The notes beneath the pieces are model-generated. The model made no database searches, was not told the DNA's origin, and saw only the letters and a program-made list of their open reading frames with translations. The position numbers and the translations under genes were made by a program. This document shows positions 27,259 to 36,325 of a DNA stretch of 64,000 bases, in pieces (within the stretch, counting starts at the first letter, position 1; every line of letters begins with the position of its first letter). The stretch covers positions 6,108,132 to 6,172,131 of the forward strand of contig NZ_CP100416.1 in assembly GCF_026017845.1 (NCBI RefSeq), given 5' to 3'. This DNA comes from Amycolatopsis mediterranei. GTDB lineage: Bacteria > Actinomycetota > Actinomycetes > Mycobacteriales > Pseudonocardiaceae.

Positions 27259-28985
27259 TCAAGCTCCTGCGCAGCCATCTGCGCCCGTACCGGGGCACGC
27301 TCTGGGTGATCGTCCTGCTGCAGCTCGTGCAGACGATCGCCATGCTCTACCTGCCGACGCTGAACGCCGACATCGTCGACAACGGCCTGATCAAGGGCGA
27401 CATGCCCTACATCCTGCGGGTCGGCGCGATGATGCTCGCCGTCACGGTGGCCCAGATCGCCGGCTCGATCGGCGCGGTGTACTTCGGTGCCCGCACGGCG
27501 ATGGCGATCGGCCGGGACATCCGCGCCGGCGTCTTCCACCGGGTGCAGGACTTCTCGGCCCGCGAGGTCGGCCAGTTCGGCACGCCATCGCTGATCACCC
27601 GCACCACCAACGACGTCCAGCAGGTCCAGATGCTGGTCCTGATGACGCTGACGCTGATGGTGTCCGCGCCGATCATGTGCGTCGGCGGCATCATCCTGGC
27701 GCTCAACCTCGACGTGCCGCTGTCCTCGCTGCTGCTGGTGATCGTGCCCGTGCTCGCGGTTTCGGTCGGGGTCATCATCGCCAAGATGCGCCCCGCGTTC
27801 CGGCTGATGCAGGTCCGGATCGACCGGATCAACCAGATCCTGCGCGAGCAGATCATGGGCATCCGGGTCATTCGCGCGTTCGTTCGGGACAAGCACGAAC
27901 GGCAGCGCTTCGACGTCGCGAACGACGAGCTGCTCACCGTGTCGCTGCGGGTCGGGCGGCTGATGGCGCTGATGTTCCCGATCGTGATGCTGGTGATGAA
28001 CGTGTCCAGCGTCGCCGTGCTGTGGTTCGGCGGCCAGCGGATCGATTCCGGCAGCATGCAGATCGGCGCCATGACGGCGTTCCTGTCCTACCTGCTGCAG
28101 ATCCTGATGGCCGTCATGATGGCCACGTTCATGTTCATGATGGTGCCGCGCGCGGAGGTCAGCGCCGAGCGGATCAGCGAGGTGCTCGACACCGAGTCGA
28201 GCGTCCGCCCGCCGGTGTCGCCGATCCGCCCGGGCGCGGTGCACGGGCACCTGGAGCTCTCCGGCGTGGAGTTCCGCTACCCCGGCGCGGAAAAGCCGGT
28301 GCTGTGCGACATTTCGCTGATCGGGCGGCCGGGCGAGACCACCGCCGTGATCGGGTCGACCGGCACGGGCAAGACCACGCTGCTGAACCTGATCCCGCGG
28401 CTGATGGACGCCACCCGCGGCACGGTGAAGGTCGACGGCGTCGACGTGCGCGACCTCGACCCGGCGGTGCTCGCCCGCGCGGTCGGGCTGGTGCCGCAGA
28501 AGCCGTACCTGTTCGGCGGGACGGTCGCGAGCAACCTGCGCTACGGCAACCCGGACGCGACGGACGAAGAGCTGTGGCACGCGCTGGAAGTGGCCCAGGG
28601 CAAGGACTTCGTCGAAGCGATGGCCGGTGGCCTCGACGCGCCGATCGCCCAGGGCGGCACGAACGTCTCGGGCGGCCAGCGGCAGCGGCTCGCGATCGCC
28701 CGGATGCTGGTGCACAAACCGGAGATCTACCTGTTCGACGACTCGTTCTCGGCGCTCGACTACGCGACCGACGCGGCCCTGCGCCGGGCACTGGTGTCCG
28801 AAACCGCGGACGCGACGGTGGTCATCGTGGCCCAGCGGGTCAGCACGATCCGGGGCGCCGACCGGATCATCGTCCTCGACGAGGGCCGCGTCGTCGGCAC
28901 CGGCACCCACCACGAACTCATGGACGGCAACGAAACCTACCGGGAGATCGTGCTGTCCCAGCTCACCGAACAGGAGGCCGCGTGA
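27252..28985 (+). CDS. ABC exporter half-transporter, degenerate-site subunit
   Basis: 577 residues; GTG overlapping the tetR end. Six membrane helices (first VIVLLQLVQTIAMLYLPTLNADIV) and one ABC domain: Walker A VIGSTGTGKTT, Q-loop VPQKPYLF, signature NVSGGQRQRLAIA, Walker B YLFDDSFSALD. The Walker-B glutamate is Asp, as in the non-hydrolysing site of heterodimeric exporters such as BmrCD. The partner is the next ABC gene, with canonical Walker B. Substrate unknown; a drug or natural product is likely given the TetR. Confidence 0.93.
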   Translation: MLVKLLRSHLRPYRGTLWVIVLLQLVQTIAMLYLPTLNADIVDNGLIKGDMPYILRVGAMMLAVTVAQIAGSIGAVYFGARTAMAIGRDIRAGVFHRVQDFSAREVGQFGTPSLITRTTNDVQQVQMLVLMTLTLMVSAPIMCVGGIILALNLDVPLSSLLLVIVPVLAVSVGVIIAKMRPAFRLMQVRIDRINQILREQIMGIRVIRAFVRDKHERQRFDVANDELLTVSLRVGRLMALMFPIVMLVMNVSSVAVLWFGGQRIDSGSMQIGAMTAFLSYLLQILMAVMMATFMFMMVPRAEVSAERISEVLDTESSVRPPVSPIRPGAVHGHLELSGVEFRYPGAEKPVLCDISLIGRPGETTAVIGSTGTGKTTLLNLIPRLMDATRGTVKVDGVDVRDLDPAVLARAVGLVPQKPYLFGGTVASNLRYGNPDATDEELWHALEVAQGKDFVEAMAGGLDAPIAQGGTNVSGGQRQRLAIARMLVHKPEIYLFDDSFSALDYATDAALRRALVSETADATVVIVAQRVSTIRGADRIIVLDEGRVVGTGTHHELMDGNETYREIVLSQLTEQEAA

Positions 28986-29062
28986 CCGAGCCTGCGAGGT
29001 CCGCAATAGACACAGCAGTGCCGCTCGCGGCGCCGCCGAGCGCCAGCGAGGAGGCGGCGTGA
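28982..29062 (+). CDS. Possible 26-residue linker ORF between the two ABC genes
   Basis: A GTG overlaps the stop of the first ABC gene (GTGA), and this frame's stop overlaps the GTG of the second (GTGA). It encodes MTEPARSAIDTAVPLAAPPSASEEAA, with lower GC than the flanks. It may serve only to carry ribosomes across the 73-base gap, or be a small repeat. No family is recognised. Confidence 0.3.
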   Translation: MTEPARSAIDTAVPLAAPPSASEEAA

Positions 29063-31071
29063 GTACCACCGAATCGCCCGAAGCCGCCGTCACCGACGCC
29101 GGGGAACGGCCGACCGCGCAACGGCACAAGAACACCGGTGCCGCGGCCGGCGGACCGGCGGCCCGCTGGATGAGCGGCGGCGCGCCGGCGGAAAAGGCCC
29201 TGGACTTCAAGGGTTCCCTCAAACGGCTGCTGCAGCTGCTGCGACCGCAGCGGGCCATCCTGATCGCCGTCCTGGCGCTCGGCGCGGCCAGCGTCACGCT
29301 GACCGTGATCGGGCCGAAGATCCTCGGCCAGGCCACCGACGCCATCCTCGCCGGCGTGCTCGGCAAGCAGGTGCCGCCGGGGGTCACCAAGGAGCAGATC
29401 GTCGCCGGGCTGCGGGCCCGCGGCGACGGCACGCTCGCCGACATCTACAGCCGGGTCGACCTCGTGCCCGGCGTCGGCATCGACTTCGACAAGGTCGGCC
29501 AGATCCTGCTGACCGTGCTGGCGCTGTTCGTCATCTCGTCGTTCTTCGGGCTCGTCCAGGCCCGGCTGACGACGACCCTGGTGCAGCAGGCGGTCTACCG
29601 GCTGCGCCAGGAGATCGAGGACAAGTTCGCCCGCCTGCCGCTGAAGTACTTCGACCGCCAGCCGCGCGGCGAGGTGCTTTCCCGCGTCACCAACGACATC
29701 GACAACCTGGCGCAGTCGCTGCAGCAGACGCTGTCGCAGATCGTCTCGTCGCTGCTGACGGTGCTCGGCGTGCTGATCATGATGTTCCTGATCTCGCCGC
29801 TGCTGGCGCTGATCGCGCTGCTCACGGTCCCGCTGTCGGCGGTCGTGGCGGCGAAGGTCGGGAAGCGGGCGCAGCCGAACTTCATCAAGCAGTGGTCGAC
29901 GACCGGGAAGCTGAACGCCCACGTCGAGGAGATGTACACCGGGCACTCGCTGGTCAAGGTGTTCGGCCGCCGCGACGAGTCCGCGGCGATCTTCGACAAG
30001 CAGAACGAAACGCTGTACCAGGCGAGCTTCAAGGCGCAGTTCATCTCCGGGATGATCCAGCCGGCGATGATGTTCATCGGCAACCTGAGCTACGTGCTGG
30101 TGGCGGTGATCGGCGCGCTGCGCGTCGCGTCGGGCAACCTGACGCTGGGCGAGGTGCAGGCGTTCATCCAGTACTCGCGCCAGTTCAGCCAGCCGGTGAC
30201 GCAGATCGCCAGCATGGCGAACCTGCTGCAGTCCGGGGTCGCGTCGGCCGAGCGGGTGTTCGCGCTGCTCGACGCCGAGGAGCAGGCCCCGGAGCCGGCG
30301 CACCCGGAGCGGCCGTCCGAGATCCGCGGGCGCGTCGAGTTCCAGGACGTCTCGTTCCGCTACCTGCCGGAGAAGCCGCTGATCGAAGACCTCTCGCTGA
30401 CCGTCGAACCCGGTCAGACGGTGGCGATCGTCGGCCCGACCGGTGCGGGGAAGACGACGCTGGTCAACCTGCTGATGCGTTTCTACGAGCTCGACAGCGG
30501 GCGCATCACGCTCGACGGCGTCGACATCGCGAAGATGAACCGCGAAGAGCTGCGCGACCAGACCGGCATGGTGCTGCAGGACGCGTGGCTGTTCGGCGGC
30601 ACGATCGCGGAGAACATCGCCTACGGCGCGGACGACCCGACCCGTGAGGAGATCATCGAGGCGGCACAGGCGACGTACGTGGACCGCTTCGTCCGGACAC
30701 TGCCGGACGGCTACGAGACGGTGCTCGACGACGAGGGCGGCACGGTCAGCGCGGGTGAGAAGCAGCTGATCACGGTGGCGCGGGCGTTCCTGGCCAAGCC
30801 GGTGATCCTCATCCTCGACGAGGCGACCAGCTCGGTCGACACCCGCACCGAGGTGCTGATCCAGCGGGCGATGAACTCGCTGCGCAGCGGGCGCACGAGC
30901 TTCGTCATCGCGCACCGCCTCTCGACGATCCGCGACGCGGACGTGATCCTGGTGATGGAGCAGGGCCGCATCGTCGAGCAGGGCGATCACGAAACGCTGC
31001 TGCACAGCGGGGGTGCCTACGCGCGGCTGTACGCGGCGCAGTTCGCCGAAGCCATGGCGGAAACCGACTGA
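29059..31071 (+). CDS. ABC exporter half-transporter, catalytic-site subunit
   Basis: 670 residues; GTG with GAGGAGG upstream. A ~50-residue polar N-terminal extension precedes the first membrane helix (AILIAVLALGAASVTLTVIGPKIL). A ~60-residue insertion between TM1 and TM2 (KQVPPGVTKEQIVAGLRARGD) is typical of this subunit class. ABC domain: Walker A IVGPTGAGKTT, Q-loop VLQDAWLF, signature TVSAGEKQLITVARA (variant), Walker B ILILDEATSSVD, and H-loop IAHRLS. It forms a heterodimer with the preceding protein. Confidence 0.94.
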   Translation: MSTTESPEAAVTDAGERPTAQRHKNTGAAAGGPAARWMSGGAPAEKALDFKGSLKRLLQLLRPQRAILIAVLALGAASVTLTVIGPKILGQATDAILAGVLGKQVPPGVTKEQIVAGLRARGDGTLADIYSRVDLVPGVGIDFDKVGQILLTVLALFVISSFFGLVQARLTTTLVQQAVYRLRQEIEDKFARLPLKYFDRQPRGEVLSRVTNDIDNLAQSLQQTLSQIVSSLLTVLGVLIMMFLISPLLALIALLTVPLSAVVAAKVGKRAQPNFIKQWSTTGKLNAHVEEMYTGHSLVKVFGRRDESAAIFDKQNETLYQASFKAQFISGMIQPAMMFIGNLSYVLVAVIGALRVASGNLTLGEVQAFIQYSRQFSQPVTQIASMANLLQSGVASAERVFALLDAEEQAPEPAHPERPSEIRGRVEFQDVSFRYLPEKPLIEDLSLTVEPGQTVAIVGPTGAGKTTLVNLLMRFYELDSGRITLDGVDIAKMNREELRDQTGMVLQDAWLFGGTIAENIAYGADDPTREEIIEAAQATYVDRFVRTLPDGYETVLDDEGGTVSAGEKQLITVARAFLAKPVILILDEATSSVDTRTEVLIQRAMNSLRSGRTSFVIAHRLSTIRDADVILVMEQGRIVEQGDHETLLHSGGAYARLYAAQFAEAMAETD

Positions 31072-31126
31072 GCCGTCGCCCCGGTACCCTGGAAGCTCTT
31101 CGAGCGGAAGGGGTACCGGGGCGGCC

Positions 31127-32194
31127 ATGGCCGACAAACTCGAGGAATACCGCGGCAAGCGCGCTCGCGACCGCACCTCCGAGCCCTGGCCGGACGGCCC
31201 GCCCGCCCCCGGGGACAACGACCTCTTCGTCATCCAGGAGCACCACGCCACCCGGCTGCACTGGGACTTCCGGCTGGAACGCGACGGGGTGCTCGTGTCG
31301 TGGGCGGTGCCGAAGGGCCTGCCGCTCTCCCCCGGCGTGCCGCGGCTCGCCGTGCACACCGAAGACCACCCCATGGAGTACCTGACCTTCTCCGGCGAGA
31401 TCCCCGCGGGCGAGTACGGCGGCGGCCGGATGACCGTGTGGGACACCGGGAAGTACGAAACCCTGCACTGGAACGACCACAAGGTCGAGGTGGTCTTCCA
31501 CGGCGAACGCGCGCGCGGCAAGTACCTGTTCACCAACCGGCACGACGAAGACGACCGCGACTGGACCCTGCGGCGCCTCGACCCCGCCGAACCCGGCCAC
31601 GAAGACGCGCCCGAGTTCGTCGAGCCGATGACGGCGGTCCCGGGCGAGCTGCCCGCGGACGACGACGAGTGGGCCTACGAATTCGCCTGGGGCGGCCTGC
31701 GCACGATGCTGCTGGTGTGCGGCGGCCGCGTCACCGCGCACGACGAAACCGGCGCCGACGTCACGGCGCGCTATCCCGAGCTGCACAAGCTGGGCGAGCA
31801 GCTCGGGTCCACGGAAGTGCTGCTGGACGGCGAAGTCGTCGTGGTCAAGGACGGCAAGCCCGACCCGGACGGCCTCGACGAGCGCCGCCGGGCCGACGGT
31901 GCCGCCGCCAAGCGGCTCAAGGCCAGCTGCCCGGTCTTCTACTTCGCTTCCGACGTCCTGCACCTCGAGGGCCGGGCGACGCTCGAGCTGCCGTACACGA
32001 AGCGCCGGGAGCTGCTCGACGGCTTGCCGATCGAGGACCGGCACTGGCAGGTCCCGCGGTACTACCTGGGCGGCGGCGAGGCCGTCGCGGGCGCCAGCCG
32101 CCAGCACGGCCTGCCCGGCGTCGTCGCGAAACGGGCCGACAGCCCGTACCAGCCGGGTGGCGGCCCTGGCGACTGGCTGCTGATCAGGAACTGA
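31127..32194 (+). CDS. LigD-like protein: 3'-phosphoesterase domain plus degenerate ATP-ligase domain
   Basis: 355 residues. The N-terminal ~170 residues are the phosphoesterase (PE) module: FVIQEHHATRLHWDFRLERDGVL, VHTEDHPMEYLTFSGEIPAGEYGGG, with the His/Asp metal ligands. The rest follows the LigD adenylation domain (VLLDGEVVVV, VVAKRADSPYQPG, WLLIRN), but the active-site KxDG motif reads AWGG: the AMP-accepting lysine is Ala187. It also lacks the OB-fold domain and polymerase domain. It may trim 3' ends for Ku-dependent repair while its ligase part is structural. ATG start; convergent 11-bp overlap with the SPW gene. Confidence 0.85.
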   Translation: MADKLEEYRGKRARDRTSEPWPDGPPAPGDNDLFVIQEHHATRLHWDFRLERDGVLVSWAVPKGLPLSPGVPRLAVHTEDHPMEYLTFSGEIPAGEYGGGRMTVWDTGKYETLHWNDHKVEVVFHGERARGKYLFTNRHDEDDRDWTLRRLDPAEPGHEDAPEFVEPMTAVPGELPADDDEWAYEFAWGGLRTMLLVCGGRVTAHDETGADVTARYPELHKLGEQLGSTEVLLDGEVVVVKDGKPDPDGLDERRRADGAAAKRLKASCPVFYFASDVLHLEGRATLELPYTKRRELLDGLPIEDRHWQVPRYYLGGGEAVAGASRQHGLPGVVAKRADSPYQPGGGPGDWLLIRN

Positions 32195-32564
32195 CCCGGC
32201 GCACCAGCGCGACACCGGCCACGACGACCACGAGGCCGGCGACGACGTTGCCGATCAGCGCGCCGGTCGACGGCGTGGTTTCCCCGGCGTGCCGGAGCAA
32301 CCACGGCGAGACGGCGGCCCACGCGCCGAGGACCGGGACCACCCAGCCGATCAGTGCGAGCCTGCGGGTGGCCGTGCGCGCGATCGCCAGCGCGATGAGG
32401 ACCAGGCCGACGAGGGTGTCGCTCAGCGCCAGGACGCCCGCGCCACCGAAGCCGGTGAGCCACGGCGCCATGACCAGGTAGAGCCCGGCCAGCAGGACCA
32501 GTCCGGCGGCCGCGCCGATCACCGCCGTGCGGCGCGGCGCGGCCGGGGTGCGATGGGATGTCAT
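32184..32564 (-). CDS. SPW-repeat-type four-helix membrane protein
   Basis: 126 residues with four hydrophobic helices and two half-repeats centred on APWLTGF and SPWLLRHAG, the sequence hallmark of the SPW family. Each half pairs a helix with the Pro-Trp motif and a following helix (LVGLVLIALAIA, IGNVVAGLVVVVAGVALV). Function unknown. ATG preceded by GGTGAGGAG. Confidence 0.8.
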   Translation of the reverse strand: MTSHRTPAAPRRTAVIGAAAGLVLLAGLYLVMAPWLTGFGGAGVLALSDTLVGLVLIALAIARTATRRLALIGWVVPVLGAWAAVSPWLLRHAGETTPSTGALIGNVVAGLVVVVAGVALVRRVSS

Positions 32565-32654
32565 CTCCTCACCTCCACCCGGAGAGGTACCCGGCCGTCG
32601 CACGCGGTAACCGGGGCCTGCCCGCCGCCCTCGTGCCGGCAGGCCCCGGCGCGG

Positions 32655-33164
32655 TCAGCAACCGCAGGTGTAGTACGTGATGTCCCAGTGGTTGCCCTCG
32701 TCGCAGTAGAGGTTGCCGGACGCCGCCTTCCACTGCGGGTAGCCGTCGCCGCGCACGCCCGCGTAGCTGAAGCTGTTCTTGACGTAGGCGTCGATGCAGC
32801 TGTTGTGCGCGATGTCCACCTTGTAGCCGTTCCAGTGGCTGTAGGTGCCGGACGCGTGCCCGGTCTCGGTGCCGCCGGTGATGTTGATGGCACAGCCGCT
32901 GGCCCGCTTCAGGGTGATGACCCCGCTGACCGTGCTCTGGTTGATCTGCTCATACGACGTGCACGTCGAGTTGTTGCGGTCGGTGCAGCCGCCGCTCGAG
33001 GAGTGCGTCACCCCGGCCGCGGACAGCTGCGACGCGGCCTGCGCCTGGGTGAGCTTGGTGACCTCGACGCTCGCCGACGCGGTGCCGATGGTCGCGAACA
33101 CCGCCGTCGCCGCGGCGGCGGCCAGTCCCAGTGCCACCCGCGCCAGCATCCGTTGTCCCGGCAT
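32655..33164 (-). CDS. Secreted cysteine-containing protein with M15-like zinc-site pattern
   Basis: 169 residues from the ATG at 33164 (MPGQRML). A signal peptide (ARVALGLAAAAATAVFATIGTASA) is followed by a compact domain with seven cysteines. The pattern SHWNGYKVDI matches SHxxGxxxDI, and EGNHWDI matches ExxHW, the two zinc-binding signatures of D,D-peptidases of family M15 (VanX/VanY type). The order and spacing fit a minimal zinc peptidase domain acting on cell-wall peptides, but the activity is inferred from two short motifs. Strand isolation and absence of an operon give no further clue. Confidence 0.6.
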   Translation of the reverse strand: MPGQRMLARVALGLAAAAATAVFATIGTASASVEVTKLTQAQAASQLSAAGVTHSSSGGCTDRNNSTCTSYEQINQSTVSGVITLKRASGCAINITGGTETGHASGTYSHWNGYKVDIAHNSCIDAYVKNSFSYAGVRGDGYPQWKAASGNLYCDEGNHWDITYYTCGC

Positions 33165-33265
33165 GACTTGTCTCCTCGCCTGTGACGATCCGAACGCCGG
33201 TGAGCCAAATCGGGCCGGCCATAACTTCGCCAAACGCCGCGGACGCGCGCCGGGTGCGGCCGGGC

Positions 33266-36220
33266 TCAGGTCCTGATCTTCGCCAAGACTTCACGAGTCC
33301 GGTCGCGGTCCGGGGATGCGCTGGTGACGGCGTTGAGATCGCGCAGCGCGCGCAGTTCCCACAGCGGGAACCCGAGCTCCCGGAACAGGCCGGCCGAGGT
33401 GCGCAGCAGCCGCTCCGCTTCGCCGCCGGCACCGTCCTCGGCCTGCGTCCGCCCCAGGCTGAGCAGGGCGTACCCGGCGCCGCGGCGGTCGCGCAGCTCC
33501 CGGAACACCTCCAGCGCGAGCAGCAGGTGCCGTCGCGCGCCCGCCGGGTCGCCCGCGCGGCGGCGGGCCTCGGCGAGGCTGCGGTGGGTGTAAGCGGCGG
33601 CGTGCCGGTGCCCGATCTGCTCGAACAGTGCCAGCGACCGGGTCAGGAAGCCGTGTCCGTCGGCCACTTCCCCGGCGTCGGTGTGCAGGTCGCCGAGGCT
33701 GCGCAGGACGTGCGCCTCCCAGTGCCGTTCGCGGGTGCGGACGGCGCCGCCGAGCGCGCCGGTGAGCAGGTCGGCCGCCTGGGCCTGGCCGCCGTGCCGG
33801 CGCAGGACGTCGGCGTAGCGCTTGGCGGCGTGGTCGTGCCCGCGGCCGTCGTCGCAGTCCTGCGCCAGCAGCATGCTCACCTCGAAGCTTTCGACCGCGC
33901 GCCGCACGTCGCCGACGTCCTCGGCCAGCGAGCCCAGCTGCGCCGCCGCGGCCGCCTGCCCGCGGCGGTCCCCGCACTCGCGCAGCAGCCCCAGTGCTTC
34001 CCGCAGCTCGGCCTCGGCGGCGCGCGGGTCACCGCCGTCGAGGTGGACGTCGGCGAGCGCGGCCAGCACCGCGCCGGTGCCCTGCGGGTCGGCCAGGGCC
34101 CGGTAGCGCTGCTCGGCCATGACGAAGTAGGTCCGGGCCCGGTGCCAGTGACCGTGCTGCCAGTGGACCGTGCCGAGGTTGTGGAGCTTCTCCGCCTCCG
34201 CGCGCGGGTCGCGGCGGCGGCGGGCCGCGGCCAGCCCGAGCACGGACACCGCGTGGGCGGCGTGGCCGAGCCACGGGGTGCCCGCCAGCGCGGTGCAGGC
34301 GTCGGCGAGCCGTTCGGTCAGCTCGTGCCAGCCGTGGGCGCCCGCCAGCCGGACGGCGGCGGCGAGGTGGCCGGTCTCCTCGGCCGCCCAGGCCGCCGGG
34401 TCGGCGGCGATCCGGCGGGCGATCGCCGGATCCGGCTTCGGCAGGCCGGGTGCCGGACGGCCACGGGCGTGCTCGGCGTAGGCCAGCGCGACCTCGCACG
34501 CCCGGCGCACCGCGGCCTGATCGGTGTCCGCCTGCCGTTCGGCCAGCACCAGGCGCACGAACGGGGCCACCGCCCACCGCGGCCCGGCCGGGCAGGCCAG
34601 GTGCGCGGCGGCCAGGTCGTCGAGGCGGTCACGGGCTTCGTCGACGGACCGGTCGAGCAGGGCCGCGGCACACCAATCCGGGACGGCGGCGCCGAAGGCG
34701 GCGAGCTGCCGCAGCAGCGCCACGTCGGCGGCGGACCGCTCCCGCAGCGCCGACGTCACCGCGGCGCGGACGCCGAGGTCGCCGGCGGTCAGCTCGTCGA
34801 GCCGGCGGCGGTCGTCGGCGAGCCGCGCCGCGAGGTCGCCGACGCGCCGGTCCGGCCGCGTCGCGAGTTTGACGCCGGCGATCCGGACGGCGAGCGCGAG
34901 CCCGGCGCAGTGCTCGAGAAGCCGTTGCGCCGCTTCGGGTTCCGCCCGCAGCCGCGCCTCGCCCGCGATCGCCGCCAGCAGTGCCCAGGCGTCCTCTGTG
35001 GACAGTGACGGCACCGGGATCGCCCGCGCCCCGCACAGGCCCGGCAGCCGGCGGCGCGTGGTGACCAAGGTGGCGCAGCCGGGCCCGCTCGGCAGCAGGG
35101 CACGCACCTGGGCCTCCGACGCGGCGTCCTCGAACAGCACCAGCAGCCGCCGGTCGGCGGTGTAGCCGCGCCAGAGCCCGGCCAGCCCGGCGCGGTCGGC
35201 CAGTTCCGCCGGGGTCGCGCCGAGCCGGCGCAGGAAGCCCGCCAGCACGGCCGCCGGTTCGGCCGGTGTCCCGTCCGGGGCACGCAGCGAGGCGGTCAGC
35301 TGGCCGTCGGGGAACCGGCGGCGGGCTCGCCAGGCGGCCTGGACCGCCAGCGCGGACTTGCCCGCCCCGGCGGCGCCGTGCAGCACGACCGGGGCCGGGC
35401 CCCGCAGCGCCCGGGCGACGTCGGCGAGTTCGGCCACGCGGCCGGTGAAGTCGGGCACCGCGGGCGGGAGCTGGGCGGGCGGCCCCGGCGTCGTCCATTC
35501 GGTACCGGCGATCCGGCGGTACACGGCGACGAGGTCGGCGCCCGGCCACACGCCCGCTTCGTCCCACAGTGCCCGCCGGGTCCGGCGAAGCACCTCCAGC
35601 GCCGATTCGCGGCGGCCGACGGCCCCGAGCGCGGCGGCGAGGCGGGCGGCGAGCACCTCGTCCGCGGGCCGGGCCGCGACCACCGGATCGAGCCGCTCGA
35701 CGACGGACCGGCCGTCGCCGTCGGCGAGCTCCAGCTCCACCAGCTGCAGCAGCGCGGCCGAACGCCGGTCCTGCAGCCACAGCTTGTGCGCTTCCAGCAG
35801 CGGCCCGCCCGCGATGTCGGCGAACGCGTCACCCCGCCAGCACGCCAGGGCCCGTTCGAGCGCGCGGCGGCGCTGGGCCCGGTCGTCGGCACCCGAGACG
35901 AGCAGCGCCAGGAACTCGTCCGCGTCCAGCTCCCCCGGCTCGACGGCCAGCGCGTAGCCCCGGGGGCCGGACCGCAGCCGCTGCCCGGCCTCGGCGGCAC
36001 CGAGGCCGGGTGAGAGCGTCTTGCGCAGTTTCGACACGGTGACCTGCACGATCGCCGCGGCGCTCGACGGCGCGCCGTCCGGCCACAGCTCGTCGACCAG
36101 GGTGTCCCGGCCGACGAACCGGCCGGCGCGGGCGAGGAGGACGGCGAGCAGCCGTCGCGGCTGGGCTGCCGAGGGCAGCGGGACGGAGGCCGTCAACGGG
36201 CCGAGGACCTGGAACCGCAC
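33266..36220 (-). CDS. SARP/AfsR-type regulator (winged helix-BTAD-NB-ARC-like ATPase-TPR)
   Basis: 984 residues; GTG start. Order: OmpR-like DNA-binding domain (RFQVLGPLTASV, QPRRLLAVLLARAGRFVGRDTLVDELWPDGAPSSAAAIVQVTVSKLRK), bacterial transcriptional activation domain (about 95-240), an AAA/NB-ARC ATPase with P-loop VLHGAAGAGKSALAVQ and LLVLFEDAAS, and a C-terminal TPR array (about 690-970). Such proteins activate secondary-metabolite or developmental genes. No biosynthetic cluster is visible in the window, so its targets are probably elsewhere. It is transcribed alone. Confidence 0.92.
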   Translation of the reverse strand: MRFQVLGPLTASVPLPSAAQPRRLLAVLLARAGRFVGRDTLVDELWPDGAPSSAAAIVQVTVSKLRKTLSPGLGAAEAGQRLRSGPRGYALAVEPGELDADEFLALLVSGADDRAQRRRALERALACWRGDAFADIAGGPLLEAHKLWLQDRRSAALLQLVELELADGDGRSVVERLDPVVAARPADEVLAARLAAALGAVGRRESALEVLRRTRRALWDEAGVWPGADLVAVYRRIAGTEWTTPGPPAQLPPAVPDFTGRVAELADVARALRGPAPVVLHGAAGAGKSALAVQAAWRARRRFPDGQLTASLRAPDGTPAEPAAVLAGFLRRLGATPAELADRAGLAGLWRGYTADRRLLVLFEDAASEAQVRALLPSGPGCATLVTTRRRLPGLCGARAIPVPSLSTEDAWALLAAIAGEARLRAEPEAAQRLLEHCAGLALAVRIAGVKLATRPDRRVGDLAARLADDRRRLDELTAGDLGVRAAVTSALRERSAADVALLRQLAAFGAAVPDWCAAALLDRSVDEARDRLDDLAAAHLACPAGPRWAVAPFVRLVLAERQADTDQAAVRRACEVALAYAEHARGRPAPGLPKPDPAIARRIAADPAAWAAEETGHLAAAVRLAGAHGWHELTERLADACTALAGTPWLGHAAHAVSVLGLAAARRRRDPRAEAEKLHNLGTVHWQHGHWHRARTYFVMAEQRYRALADPQGTGAVLAALADVHLDGGDPRAAEAELREALGLLRECGDRRGQAAAAAQLGSLAEDVGDVRRAVESFEVSMLLAQDCDDGRGHDHAAKRYADVLRRHGGQAQAADLLTGALGGAVRTRERHWEAHVLRSLGDLHTDAGEVADGHGFLTRSLALFEQIGHRHAAAYTHRSLAEARRRAGDPAGARRHLLLALEVFRELRDRRGAGYALLSLGRTQAEDGAGGEAERLLRTSAGLFRELGFPLWELRALRDLNAVTSASPDRDRTREVLAKIRT

Positions 36221-36325
36221 GGCTACAACACCCCACCCGCGAGATCACCTGATCGAGCGAGCTGAATCTAACCTTCCGGAGCCCCGGCGGAACCCCGCTC
36301 ACCCGGATGGCCGAAGACGTTCGCC

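Noticed and set aside
33266..36220. Start of a secondary-metabolite cluster signalled by the SARP gene
   Set aside because: No polyketide synthase, peptide synthetase, terpene or tailoring cluster surrounds it; the nearby genes are unrelated.
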